Source of the DNA: Zoogloea sp041908905
Lineage (GTDB): Bacteria; Pseudomonadota; Gammaproteobacteria; Burkholderiales; Rhodocyclaceae
Direction of reading: 5' to 3'
Assembly (NCBI RefSeq): GCF_041908905.1
Contig: NZ_JAYREK010000001.1
Location: 186,001 to 250,000, forward strand
Length of the DNA: 64,000 bases
Part shown: positions 31,142-40,337 of the stretch, piece after piece
How the letters are laid out: the number at the start of each line of letters is the position of its first letter
How positions within the stretch are numbered: the stretch's first letter is position 1
Notes under the pieces: generated by a model
Seen by the model: only the letters and a program-made list of their open reading frames with translations
Told to the model about the DNA's origin: nothing
Database searches by the model: none
Position numbers and translations under genes: made by a program

Positions 31142-32683
31142 CTACGGGCAGACCGCCCGGGTCGGGCGCCCCGTGCGGGTGACCGGCGCCCCGCGCGAGA
31201 GGGAGAAGTACGGGTCGCAGGCCGGCGGCACGGCGGCGGTGCGCAGCTCGACGGGCGCCGACGGCATGCCCTCGACCTCGCCCAGCAGCGGGCGCAGGGT
31301 GTAGCGATAGGCGCTGCCCGGACGGAGTCCGTCATCGACCCACGAGACGCGGGCCGCCTCCACCCTCGCCCGCCGCTGAGGGGCGCCCCCCGCCTCGCTG
31401 CGTTCGACGACATAGGCCGTGGCACCGGCCACCGGCGTCCACGCCAGCGCCGCCTGGGAGGCGCTGCGGTCGACCACCGTCAGCGCCGGCTGTGCCCCGC
31501 CCGCGGGAGCGGATCGCCCCCCGGCGCCGGCGAGCCGCTCGGCCATACGCCACACCGCGGCGATCTGCACCCCCGCCTTGCGGGCGTAGGTGCCGGCGCC
31601 CGGGTCGTGCAGGAAATCGTTGTAGCCCCACCAGTCCCAGCAGCCCATCGGGTTGGCCGGGGTGCGGCCCAGCGGGTCCGGCAGCGTCTTGCGGGCCTGG
31701 GGGTAGAGCACCACGATGCGGCCCGCGTCGGCCCACTCGTTGAAGCCGGCGGTGGTGGCGAACGCCTGACCGAGGCTGCCGGCGTCCTGCTGGCAGCCGT
31801 GGAAGGCGATGTGCAACCGGCAGGGCTCGCCGGCGCGGCAGGCCGGCGGCACATACACGTAGCCGGTGTCGCCCATCGCGATCCGCGCCGGCGGCACGGG
31901 GCTGCCGCTACGCCCGCGGATGAAGGGCGCCTGCTCGAAGGACTCCAGCTTCCCACCGAGAGCGGCGGTGGGGGTGCGCCGCAGCGGGCCATAGAAGAGC
32001 TGCAGCGCGGCGCCGGCGGCGTCGTAGAGCGCACCCGGCTGGCCGGGCTCGGCGCAGGCGTTGATGAAGCGGCCGCCGGTCTGGGCGCACACGTTGCAGG
32101 CGCCATCCGGGCGATCGGCGCAGGCGGCGGAGATCTGGGCGTGGCCGGCCGGCAACTCGTCCTTGTAGAAGACCTGCCCGGCCGGCGTGAAGGCCGTGTA
32201 CCAGGCCCGCAGGGCGTCGCTCACCGGCTTCTTGACCACGCCGTCGTTGTAGCCGTGGAAGATCCACACCGTCTGCCGGGCGAGGCCCTCGGGCGGGTCG
32301 ATCTCGCCCTTCGCCCCCCAGCCACGGGTGGCGGCGACCATGCGGGCGAGCTGGGCCGCGTCGATGGGCTGGGCGCGGTAGGCCGGGTCGCCCTGCATGC
32401 AGCGCCCGATGGCCCGGTCCACCGAGGCACCACCGAGGGCGTCGTCGAGGGCGCAGAAATACGGCCCGCCGGCGGTGGCGGCGACCCCGCGCACCGAGGC
32501 CGAATGGGCCACCCCCAGCTGCACCGCCATGAAGGCCCCGGACGAGATGCCCGACACCGTGGTCTGGGCGAGGTCGATCTTGAGCTCGGGCAGCTCGGCG
32601 GCCACCGCCGGCGGGGCCGCCAGCAGCGCAGCCAGCGCGAGGCCCGCCAGCCGGCCCCGGAGGGCGCAGGACGAGAACGTCAT
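31142..32683 (-). CDS. Secreted poly(3-hydroxybutyrate) depolymerase with C-terminal fibronectin-like domain
   Basis: 513 residues: signal peptide (to about residue 29), a catalytic domain with nucleophile Ser47 in VSGISSGAFM, HIAFHGCQQD near the oxyanion hole and a CWDWWGYND segment, then from about residue 400 a type III fibronectin-like domain. Cysteine pairs (CALDD, CMQG, CNVC) suggest disulfides. AGGAG precedes ATG 32683. It is likely to degrade extracellular PHB or a related polyester. The gene stands alone. Confidence 0.85.
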   Translation of the reverse strand: MTFSSCALRGRLAGLALAALLAAPPAVAAELPELKIDLAQTTVSGISSGAFMAVQLGVAHSASVRGVAATAGGPYFCALDDALGGASVDRAIGRCMQGDPAYRAQPIDAAQLARMVAATRGWGAKGEIDPPEGLARQTVWIFHGYNDGVVKKPVSDALRAWYTAFTPAGQVFYKDELPAGHAQISAACADRPDGACNVCAQTGGRFINACAEPGQPGALYDAAGAALQLFYGPLRRTPTAALGGKLESFEQAPFIRGRSGSPVPPARIAMGDTGYVYVPPACRAGEPCRLHIAFHGCQQDAGSLGQAFATTAGFNEWADAGRIVVLYPQARKTLPDPLGRTPANPMGCWDWWGYNDFLHDPGAGTYARKAGVQIAAVWRMAERLAGAGGRSAPAGGAQPALTVVDRSASQAALAWTPVAGATAYVVERSEAGGAPQRRARVEAARVSWVDDGLRPGSAYRYTLRPLLGEVEGMPSAPVELRTAAVPPACDPYFSLSRGAPVTRTGRPTRAVCP

Positions 32684-32848
32684 GATGCATCTCCTTGAAG
32701 TGGACGATTCCGCTTCAGCTTAGACCCCGATGATGCACGGCACAATGACAAAAAATTACACCCGAGCACCGCCCGGCGGCCGCCTCTGGCCGCGCTCCGC
32801 CAATCGGGCTACCCTTGGCGTTTTGATCCGCCAGCCCGGAGAGACGCC

Positions 32849-34378
32849 ATGACCGAGCCCCTGCTCATCGCCAAGTCCAAGACCCAGGACATCCACCTGC
32901 TGCCCCAGCTCGCCAACCGCCACGGCCTGATCACCGGCGCCACCGGCACCGGCAAGACGGTCACGCTGCAGAAGATGGCCGAATCCTTCGCCAACATCGG
33001 CGTGCCGGTGTTCATGGCCGACGTGAAGGGCGACCTCTCCGGCGTGGGCGCCGCCGGCGTCGAGTCGCCCAAGCTCAAGGAGCGCCTGGCCGCCCTGGGC
33101 ATCACCGAGTTCACCCCGCGGCCGTGCACCGCGGTGTTCTGGGACGTCTTCGGCGAGGCCGGTCACCCGGTGCGGGCCACGGTATCCGACATGGGCCCGC
33201 TGCTCCTCACCCGCCTGCTCAACCTCAACGAGACCCAGTCGGGGGTGCTGCAGCTGGTGTTCAAGATCGCCGACGACCAGGGCCTGCTGATCATCGACCT
33301 CAAGGATCTGCGCGCCGTGCTGCAGTACGTGGGCGAGAACGCCAAGGAGTACACCACCTCCTACGGCAACATCTCGGCCGCCTCGATCGGCGCCATCCAG
33401 CGCGGCCTGCTGGCCCTCGAGACCCAGGGCGGCGACAAGTTCTTCGGCGAGCCGATGCTCGACATCGCCGACCTGATGCAGACCGACGCCGACGGCCGCG
33501 GGGTGATCAACGTGCTGGCCGCCGACAAGCTCAGCCAGCTGCCCAAGCTCTACTCCACCTTCCTGCTGTGGATGCTGGCCGAGCTCTTCGAGCAGCTCCC
33601 CGAGGTCGGCGACGTGGACAAGCCCAAGCTGGTGTTCTTCTTCGACGAAGCCCACCTGCTCTTCAACGACGCTCCCAAGGCGCTCCTCGAAAAGATCGAG
33701 CAGGTGGTGCGCCTGATCCGCTCGAAGGGCGTCGGCGTTTACTTCGTCACCCAGAACCCCCTCGACGTGCCCGACACCGTGCTCGGCCAGCTCGGCAACC
33801 GGGTCCAGCACGCCCTGCGCGCCTTCACCCCGCGCGACCAGAAGGCCGTCAAGACCGCCGCCGAGACCATGCGCGCCAACCCCGAGTTCGACGCCGCCAC
33901 CGTCATCACCGAGCTCGGCGTGGGCGAGGCGCTGGTGTCCTTCCTCGACGACAAGGGCCGCCCGCACATCGTCGAGCGCGCCACCATCATCGCCCCCGAC
34001 TCCCGCCTCGGCCCGCTGACTCCGGCCGAGCGCAAGGCCGCCATCGAAAACTCGGTGATCTACGGCCATTACGAGGCGATGGTGGATCGGGAATCGGCCT
34101 TCGAAGTGCTGCAGGGCAAGCCCGCGGCCACCCCGGCCACCGGCAAGGGCAGCAACGGCGGCGGCGCCGCCCCGGCCCCCGCCGAAGAGAGCGGCAGCGG
34201 GCTGCTCGGCGGGCTCAGCGAGCTGCTGTTCGGCAGCACCGGCCCCCGCGGCGGGCGCCACCCGGGCCTGGCCGAACAGGCCGCCCGCAGCGCGGTGCGC
34301 ACGGTGGGCTCGTCCATCGGCCGCGAGATCGTGCGCGGCGTGCTCGGCTCCATCCTCGGCGGCGGCCGGCGCCGCTGA
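32849..34378 (+). CDS. HerA-like/DUF853 (YjgR) ATPase
   Basis: 509 residues with Walker A GATGTGKT, Walker B LVFFFDEAHLLF and an arginine-rich C-terminus (GGGRRR). The family is related to HerA/FtsK-type DNA translocases, but the cellular role of YjgR is unknown. Ser/Gly/Ala-rich linker residues around 430-460 separate the ATPase core from a C-terminal helical tail. GGAGAG precedes the ATG. No NurA-like nuclease is adjacent. Confidence 0.87.
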   Translation: MTEPLLIAKSKTQDIHLLPQLANRHGLITGATGTGKTVTLQKMAESFANIGVPVFMADVKGDLSGVGAAGVESPKLKERLAALGITEFTPRPCTAVFWDVFGEAGHPVRATVSDMGPLLLTRLLNLNETQSGVLQLVFKIADDQGLLIIDLKDLRAVLQYVGENAKEYTTSYGNISAASIGAIQRGLLALETQGGDKFFGEPMLDIADLMQTDADGRGVINVLAADKLSQLPKLYSTFLLWMLAELFEQLPEVGDVDKPKLVFFFDEAHLLFNDAPKALLEKIEQVVRLIRSKGVGVYFVTQNPLDVPDTVLGQLGNRVQHALRAFTPRDQKAVKTAAETMRANPEFDAATVITELGVGEALVSFLDDKGRPHIVERATIIAPDSRLGPLTPAERKAAIENSVIYGHYEAMVDRESAFEVLQGKPAATPATGKGSNGGGAAPAPAEESGSGLLGGLSELLFGSTGPRGGRHPGLAEQAARSAVRTVGSSIGREIVRGVLGSILGGGRRR

Positions 34379-34423
34379 GCTGGCCGCCGGAGGGGCGGCG
34401 TCGATGAACATTCACCCGGCGGA

Positions 34424-34591
34424 GGGTCTCTGCGATCCTCCGTCGCCCTATTTTTAGGCAATCGAGGGTCCCCGGGAGGGTCGGTTGCCTTATTTTGAGG
34501 CGATGCCGCCTCATTTTTATGCAAGCGAGGGGCGCCAAGAGGATCGGTTGCCTAACTTTTAGGCGACACTGCCTAAACTTTAGGCGACGTC
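34424..34591. repeat. Array B: eight 21-bp units with small hairpins
   Basis: The gap between convergent genes at 34379-34699 has eight contiguous units of 21 bp. Five are hairpin units such as GCCTAACTTTTAGGC followed by a 6-base joint (starts 34445, 34487, 34508, 34550, 34571). The others (34424, 34466, 34529) are G-rich and two of them end in CGGTT. No indels break the phase. The sequence is unrelated to arrays A and C but the period is the same. Remaining bases of the gap show nothing else. Confidence 0.75.
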
Positions 34592-34699
34592 GCCCACGCT
34601 GCGGGCGAGCCCGCCTCGTCCTCGGGCTGCGACGTGGAAAAACTCATCGACGCCACCCAAGCAACAGGCCCGGGACACCCGCCAGGCGCCCCGGCGCCG

Positions 34700-35413
34700 C
34701 TACCACACCCCCAGCTCGACCAGCTGCCGCGTCGCCGCCTCGCTCCAGCCGCGGTTGGCCGCCGGGCTGGCCGGGCTGGGGTGGAGCACCCGTCCGAAAC
34801 GCAGCGGCAGGCCGGCCAGCGCCTCCCGGGCGCGCTGCTCGGCCCAGGCGCCGACGCCGATCACCCACTCCGGCTGCAGAATCTCCACCGTCTCGCGCAG
34901 GTGGGCGTCGCAGGCCGCCAGCAGCGGCCCCTGCTCGGCGGCGGGCAGCTTGTCCGGCGTGACATTGCGGCCCCCGTCGAAGAAGGCCAGCGGGCAGTAG
35001 TTGGACACGAAGTGCTCGGCAAAGAAGGCCTCCGCCGTGCCGAAGCGCTCGGCGAACAAGCCCCACAGCCGCCGCCCGCTCACCTCGGAGCGGGTGCACG
35101 CGAAACCCTCGATGGGGCGCTTGGGGTTCTGCTCGGCGGGCGGCGTTATCTCGGCCTCGATGCCCATCCAGTCGCGCACCGCGGCGACCTCGCCGAAGGG
35201 CACCCCGGTCTGCACCATCCCGAATGGACCCGGGTTCATGCCGACGAAGACCACCCGCTTCGGCCCCTGGCCAAAGCGCCGCAGGTAGGCCGCGTTGCCC
35301 GCCCAGGCATAGTCGAAGGGGTTGTAGACGTGGGACACCGGCGCCGAAAAGCGCATCGGCGCAAGGGCCGCCGACAGCCTGCGGGCGGCGGTTTCGAGGG
35401 GTTTGTCGGACAT
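34700..35413 (-). CDS. SMUG1-type uracil-DNA glycosylase family protein
   Basis: 237 residues with the SMUG1 motif GMNPGPFGMVQTGVPFG (family: GMNPGPxGMxQTGVPFG) and the late HPSPASPAANRGW motif containing the catalytic-side His. It removes uracil or oxidised pyrimidines from DNA in the family. ATG 35413 is used rather than an upstream in-frame ATG because the family begins near here. It ends 4 bp below the stop of the permease gene and may be co-transcribed. Confidence 0.9.
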   Translation of the reverse strand: MSDKPLETAARRLSAALAPMRFSAPVSHVYNPFDYAWAGNAAYLRRFGQGPKRVVFVGMNPGPFGMVQTGVPFGEVAAVRDWMGIEAEITPPAEQNPKRPIEGFACTRSEVSGRRLWGLFAERFGTAEAFFAEHFVSNYCPLAFFDGGRNVTPDKLPAAEQGPLLAACDAHLRETVEILQPEWVIGVGAWAEQRAREALAGLPLRFGRVLHPSPASPAANRGWSEAATRQLVELGVW

Positions 35414-35417
35414 TGGG

Positions 35418-36686
35418 TCAGCTCCGGGCTTCGGTCGGCGGGGCTTCACGCCACGGCGCGACCTTGAACAGCAGCAGCATGCCGGGCACCGCCAGCACGC
35501 CGCACAGCATGAAGAAATCGAACCAGCCGAAGTATTCCACCAGCCAGCCCGCCGAGGCGTTGATGAAAGTGCGCGGCACCGCCATCAAGCTGGTGAACAG
35601 CGCCAGCTGGGTGGCCGTGTAGGCCGGGTGGGTGGTGCGCGCCATGTAGGCCACGAAGGCGGTGGTGCCTAGCCCAACCCCCAGCGCCTCGAGGCCGATC
35701 ACCGCCGCCAGCACCCACAGCCGGCCGGCATCGGCCTCGGCCGGCCCCAGCCAGGCCAGCCACGCGAAGCCGAAGATCGCCAGCCACTGCACCACCCCGA
35801 ACACCCACAGGGCCCGGTTGATGCCCAGCTTGACCATCCACAGCCCGCCCAGCAGGCCGCCGATCACGCTGGGCCACAGGCCGGCGTTCTTGGCGATCAG
35901 GCCGACCTCGGTCTTGCTGAAGCCCATCTCGAGGTAGAAGGGCGTGGCCAGCGCCGTGCACAGCGAGTCGCCGAGCTTGTACAAAAAGATGAAGGCCAGC
36001 ACCAGCAGCGCCGAGCGCAGCCCGTGGCGGCCGAAGAACTCGCGGAAGGGCTCGACCACCGCATCGCGCAGGGTGCGCGGCGCCCGGGCCGCGGCGACGG
36101 GCTCGCGGACCAGCAGGGTCATCAGCAGGCCCGGCGCCATGAACAGCGCGGTGATCACGAACACCTGCGGCCACGGCAGGCGGTCGGCCAGCACCAGCGC
36201 CAGGCTGCCCGGCACCAGGCCGGCGAGCTTGTAGGCGTTGACGTGGATCGCGTTGCCGATGCCCAGCTCGATCTCGGGAAGCAGCTCGCGGCGGTAGGCG
36301 TCCAGCACGATGTCGAGGGTGGCCGACAGGAAGGCGATCAGCGCCGTCAGCCCAACCACCAGCCCCAGCTCGGCGGTGGGCGACAGGGTGCCGAGCCAGG
36401 CGATCGCCCCGAGCAGCAGCAGCATGGTGAGCGCCATCCAGCCCCGCCGGCGGCCCAGCAGGGGCAGCGCGTAGCGGTCGAGGAAGGGCGACCAGACGAA
36501 CTTCCAGGTGTACGGAAACTGGATCAGCGCGAAGGCCCCGATGGCCTTCAGCGACAGGCCCTCGGTCTTCAGCCAGGCCGGCACCAGGTTGAGCAGCAGG
36601 TAGAGCGGCAGGCCGGACGAGAAGCCGGTCAGCACGCAGATCAGCATGCGGCGGTTGGCGAGGGCACGCCAGGGGGATTCGGTCAT
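35418..36686 (-). CDS. ampG: AmpG-like MFS permease
   Basis: 422 residues with about twelve membrane helices and the AmpG features (GFSSGLPLYLL near the N-terminus, KFVWSPFLDRY, and SATLDIVLDAYRREL). AmpG imports anhydro-muropeptides for cell-wall recycling and signals AmpC induction. Start chosen at MTESPWRAL; longer frames upstream are not supported by a signal-like or conserved sequence. It precedes the glycosylase gene on the same strand. Confidence 0.83.
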   Translation of the reverse strand: MTESPWRALANRRMLICVLTGFSSGLPLYLLLNLVPAWLKTEGLSLKAIGAFALIQFPYTWKFVWSPFLDRYALPLLGRRRGWMALTMLLLLGAIAWLGTLSPTAELGLVVGLTALIAFLSATLDIVLDAYRRELLPEIELGIGNAIHVNAYKLAGLVPGSLALVLADRLPWPQVFVITALFMAPGLLMTLLVREPVAAARAPRTLRDAVVEPFREFFGRHGLRSALLVLAFIFLYKLGDSLCTALATPFYLEMGFSKTEVGLIAKNAGLWPSVIGGLLGGLWMVKLGINRALWVFGVVQWLAIFGFAWLAWLGPAEADAGRLWVLAAVIGLEALGVGLGTTAFVAYMARTTHPAYTATQLALFTSLMAVPRTFINASAGWLVEYFGWFDFFMLCGVLAVPGMLLLFKVAPWREAPPTEARS

Positions 36687-36893
36687 GGGAGCATGGGGCA
36701 GCCGGCGGGACGGGGGCGATGGGCCAGCCGGCTGGAGATCCGGGTCTTGAATTAAAAATCGCACGAAGCAGCGCCGGCACGGGGAACGGCGCAGCGGCGG
36801 CAGCCGGGATGATACAGGAGAGCCGGGCGTCCCCGCCGGCTCGGGCAAGCCTTGGCATGGGCGAGCCGGCCCCCGGATACCCTTTTGCATAGC

Positions 36894-36909
36894 TGACAGA
36901 TTCCTGTCA
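36894..36909. promoter_or_regulatory. TGACAG-N4-CTGTCA palindrome in the gap 36687-37137
   Basis: A perfect 6-bp inverted repeat with spacer ATTC. A second inverted repeat (AACCTTT at 36912 and AAAGGTT at 36936) lies just downstream. Both are between the divergent permease and peroxidase operons and may be regulator sites. No regulator can be named. The rest of this 451-bp gap holds only the Fur-like box. Confidence 0.4.
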
Positions 36910-36970
36910 AAAACCTTTCATAACCCTTTCATCTTAAAGGTTATTGACCGGAACCAGAAAGCACCCTTAT

Positions 36971-36995
36971 GATGCGAACCATTCTTATTTGCGAG
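36971..36995. promoter_or_regulatory. Fur box upstream of the peroxidase/flavoprotein operon
   Basis: On the minus strand GCAAATAAGAATGGTTCGC closely resembles the classical Fur box of betaproteobacteria (GCAAATGAGAATGATTCGC, two differences in 19). It lies about 145 bp before the first gene, so the operon is probably induced by iron limitation. Promoter elements are not obvious. Confidence 0.63.
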
Positions 36996-37137
36996 TGAGT
37001 CTTGTTTAACTCCCTCGCCTCCGCCAGCCAGCCAAGCCGGTATCGACCCGCCCAGCCAGCCAGCGACGAGAACCCGGGGCGGCACGCGCGTGCCGCCCGC
37101 CACGCGTGGTCCGCCCGCCAACCGTCTGGAGCCGTCG

Positions 37138-38316
37138 ATGCGCAGCCTTGCGTCCATCGCCTGCACCCTGCTGGCCCTCATCCTCTCCGCCTGTGGCGGC
37201 GGTGGAGACGGCAGCGCGGGCGGCACTGCCCCCCTCTCCCTCTCGGCCGCCGCCCAGGTCGGGGAGAAGCTCTTCAACGACCCCGTCCTGTCCGGCACCG
37301 GCACCCAGTCGTGCGCGAGCTGCCACGTCAAGGCAAACCACCACGCCGCCTCCGACACCCGTTCGGTGCCCGCCGGCGCCGAGGCCGGGCATGAAGCCGG
37401 GCGGCAGGCCCCCTCGCTGCAATACCTCAAGTTCAACACGGCCTTCTTCTTCGACAAGGACGGCACACCGACCGGCGGCTTCACCTGGGACGGTCGCGCC
37501 AACACCCTCGCCGAACAGGCCGCCGGCCCGCTGCTCAACCCCAACGAGATGGCCAACACCAGCATCGAGGACGTGGTGGCCAAGCTCAGGCGCTCGCGCC
37601 ACGCGGACGAATTCCGCCAGGTGTTCGGCGCCGGCATCCTGGACACGCCGGCCGACGCCTTCGCCCGCCTGCTGTACGCGCTCCAGCAGTATCAGCTCGA
37701 AGACCCGGACTTCGCGCCGTTCAGCAGCAAGTTCGACCTCTGGCAGGCGGGCAAGGTGGCGCTCAGCGCGGCCGAGCTGCGGGGCTGGTCCCTCTTCAAC
37801 GACCCGGCCAAGGGCAACTGCGCGGCCTGCCACGTCAGCACCGGCGTGAATGGCAACCCGCCCCTGTTTACCGACAACACCTACGACGTGCTGGGCGTGC
37901 CGCGCAACCCCGACATCCAGGCCAACGCCAACCCGGCCTACCACGACCTGGGGCTGTGCGGCCCGGTCCGCGGCGACCTGGCCGGCCGCAGCGACCTGTG
38001 CGGCGCCTTCCGGGTTCCGACGCTGCGCAACGTGGCGATGACCGCGCCCTACTTCCACAACGGCGCCATCAAGACCCTGACCGACGCGGTGCGCTTCTAC
38101 GTGCGCCGCGACACCCACCCGGAAGAGTGGTACCCCACCGACGCCAACGGCGTGGTGCAGAAGTTCAACGACCTGCCGCCCGCCTACCACCGCAACGTGA
38201 ACACCACCGAAGCCCCCTACAACCGCAAGCCCGGCGACGCCCCCGCGCTCAACGAAGCCGAGATCGCAGACCTGGTGAGCTTCCTGCAGACCCTCACGGA
38301 CGGCTTCGCCCCCTGA
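37138..38316 (+). CDS. Di-heme cytochrome c peroxidase family lipoprotein (MauG-like)
   Basis: 392 residues. An N-terminal lipobox (LALILSACGGGG) is followed by two haem-binding motifs, CASCH (about residue 60) and CAACH (about 223), and a GAFRVPTLRNVAMTAPYFHNG segment typical of bacterial di-heme peroxidases. GGAG precedes ATG 37138. It is the first gene of a five-gene operon with a porin, an FMN-binding protein, ApbE and a membrane protein, behind a Fur box. It may handle peroxide or electrons at the outer face rather than simple detoxification. Confidence 0.87.
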   Translation: MRSLASIACTLLALILSACGGGGDGSAGGTAPLSLSAAAQVGEKLFNDPVLSGTGTQSCASCHVKANHHAASDTRSVPAGAEAGHEAGRQAPSLQYLKFNTAFFFDKDGTPTGGFTWDGRANTLAEQAAGPLLNPNEMANTSIEDVVAKLRRSRHADEFRQVFGAGILDTPADAFARLLYALQQYQLEDPDFAPFSSKFDLWQAGKVALSAAELRGWSLFNDPAKGNCAACHVSTGVNGNPPLFTDNTYDVLGVPRNPDIQANANPAYHDLGLCGPVRGDLAGRSDLCGAFRVPTLRNVAMTAPYFHNGAIKTLTDAVRFYVRRDTHPEEWYPTDANGVVQKFNDLPPAYHRNVNTTEAPYNRKPGDAPALNEAEIADLVSFLQTLTDGFAP

Positions 38317-38350
38317 CGCGCACCGCCCCCATTCCCCACCGGAGCCTTTC

Positions 38351-39754
38351 ATGAAATCCACGCCCATCTGCCTGGCCCTCGCCGCCCTGTTCGCCACCGG
38401 GAGCGCCCACGCCGCCGGCGATGCCAGGTTACGCGCCCAACTCGAGAAGATGGTCGCGGAGATCGAATCCCTGAAGGCCGAGCTGAAGACCGTCAAGGCC
38501 CAGGTCGCCGCAACGCCCCCACAAGCCCCGGCGCGGGCCGTGACCGCAGCCCCCGCCACGCCGGTTGCCCCTGCTGCGCCGATAGCCCCGGTCGTCACCT
38601 CCGCCCCGGCGGCCCCCGCGCCCCAGGCCCTGCCCGGCCTGGCCGGCGGAATGGCCGGCGCCGATGCCTACACCGCCGCGCCGGCCAACCCCACCAGCTT
38701 CTTCGGCTACGGCGAGATCAACTACAACCGCCCCTTCCGCGACCAGAGCCAGACCCAGATGGATGTCCGGCGGATCGTGCTGGGCGTGAGCCACCAGGCC
38801 TCCGAGCGGACCCGCATCGTCACCGAGTTCGAGTTCGAGCACGGGGTCACGTCCGCCACCGACTCGGGGGAAGCCTCCGTCGAGCAGGCCTACGTGGAAC
38901 ACCGCCTCAGCGACGGGCTCGGCCTCAAGGGCGGCCTGTTCCTGATCCCGCTGGGCCGGCTCAACCTGCGCCACGAGCCGACCACCTATTACGGCGTCGA
39001 ACGCAATTTCGTCGAAACCGCGATCATCCCCTCCACCTGGCGGGAGGTCGGCCTGTCCGCCTTTGGCGCCACCGAGGCCGGCCTGAGCTGGGACGTCGGC
39101 CTGACCAGCGGCTTCGACCTCAACAAATGGAACGCCACCGGCACCGAAGGCCGGGAGTCGCCCCTCGGCGCCATCCACCAGGAGGGCCAGCTCGCCCGGG
39201 CCAACAACCTGTCGGTCTATGGCGCCCTCTCCTGGCGCGGCACCCCCGGGCTGGACGTGGGGGCCGGCGTGTTCACCGGGCAGGCATCCCACAAGCTGAA
39301 GGACCCGTCCACCGCCAACGCCGGCCTGTACGCCCCGGACGCCCGGATCACCCTGTGGGACGCCCACGCCCGCTGGACCCCCGGCAGGTGGGACCTCTCC
39401 GCGCTGTACGCCCGCGGCAGCATCACCGACACCGGGGCGCTGAACGCCCACCTGCCGGGCACGACCCTGGTGCCCAAGTCCTTCTTCGGCTGGTACACCC
39501 AGGCCGCCTACCGCCTGTGGGAGCACGACGAATACCAGCTGAGCCCCTTCACCCGTTACGAGGTGTTCAACACCGCGGCGAGCTACGACGCCCCCGCCGG
39601 CATCGGCAGCGGCGCGGCCCGCGACGAGAAGGTCCTGACCGCCGGCGCCAACCTCCGGGTGGGCGAACACGTCGTGCTCAAGGCCGACGTGCAGCGCTTC
39701 CAGGTCGAGCGCAGCCGCGACCGGCTCGACCTCGGCATCGGCTACCAGTTCTGA
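38351..39754 (+). CDS. Outer-membrane porin-like protein with N-terminal coiled coil
   Basis: 467 residues with a signal peptide (to AHAAG), a coiled coil (LRAQLEKMVAEIESLKAEL), a Pro/Ala-rich linker and then a beta-barrel resembling phosphate-selective porin O/P-like proteins (YGEINYNRPF... and C-terminal LGIGYQF with terminal Phe, the outer-membrane insertion signal). It would import a small substrate or metal complex for this operon. Start has GGAGCC. Confidence 0.8.
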   Translation: MKSTPICLALAALFATGSAHAAGDARLRAQLEKMVAEIESLKAELKTVKAQVAATPPQAPARAVTAAPATPVAPAAPIAPVVTSAPAAPAPQALPGLAGGMAGADAYTAAPANPTSFFGYGEINYNRPFRDQSQTQMDVRRIVLGVSHQASERTRIVTEFEFEHGVTSATDSGEASVEQAYVEHRLSDGLGLKGGLFLIPLGRLNLRHEPTTYYGVERNFVETAIIPSTWREVGLSAFGATEAGLSWDVGLTSGFDLNKWNATGTEGRESPLGAIHQEGQLARANNLSVYGALSWRGTPGLDVGAGVFTGQASHKLKDPSTANAGLYAPDARITLWDAHARWTPGRWDLSALYARGSITDTGALNAHLPGTTLVPKSFFGWYTQAAYRLWEHDEYQLSPFTRYEVFNTAASYDAPAGIGSGAARDEKVLTAGANLRVGEHVVLKADVQRFQVERSRDRLDLGIGYQF

Positions 39755-39764
39755 GGCCCTGCGC

Positions 39765-40337
39765 ATGAAGCCCCCCTTCGCCCCCTGGACCGTCACGCCC
39801 CTCGTCGCCCTGGCCGGCATCGGGCTCCCCGCGCTGCATGTCCCCGCCGCCCGGGCCGCCCCGGCCATGAGCCCGGACCAGGCCGCCCGCGCCGCCTTTC
39901 CCGAGGCCGACCGCTTCGACGCCCGCAGCATCCGGCTGAGCCCCGAGCAGCTGCGCAGCCTCGATGCCGTCGCGCCGGTGCGCCAGCGCGGCGAGCTCCG
40001 CCAGATCGACGCCTGGGCGGGCTCGCGCCTGCTCGGCACGCTGTATGTGGACGACGTGATCGGCAAGGTGGAATGGGTCACCTACGCCCTGTCGATCGGT
40101 GCCGACGGCGCCGTGCGGGGGCTGGAGATCCTGGACTACCGGGAGACCCACGGCTTCGAGGTGCGCACCCCCGGCTGGCGCCGGCAGTTCATCGGGCGCC
40201 GGGCCGACACGCCCTTCCACTTCGGCGACGACATCAAGAACATCAGCGGCGCCACCCTCTCCTGCAGCCACCTCACCGCCGGCGTGCAGCGCCTGCTCGC
40301 CTTCCACGCCCAGCTGGCCCGGGCCACGCCCAGATGA
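39765..40337 (+). CDS. Exported FMN-binding protein, covalently flavinylated
   Basis: 190 residues with a signal peptide (to AARAAP) and an FMN-binding domain. SGATLSC (about residue 160) contains the Thr that ApbE links to FMN. It overlaps the apbE gene by 4 bp, which strongly supports it being the ApbE substrate. Such proteins carry electrons on the periplasmic side in ferric or other reductase chains. The exact acceptor is unknown. Confidence 0.86.
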   Translation: MKPPFAPWTVTPLVALAGIGLPALHVPAARAAPAMSPDQAARAAFPEADRFDARSIRLSPEQLRSLDAVAPVRQRGELRQIDAWAGSRLLGTLYVDDVIGKVEWVTYALSIGADGAVRGLEILDYRETHGFEVRTPGWRRQFIGRRADTPFHFGDDIKNISGATLSCSHLTAGVQRLLAFHAQLARATPR

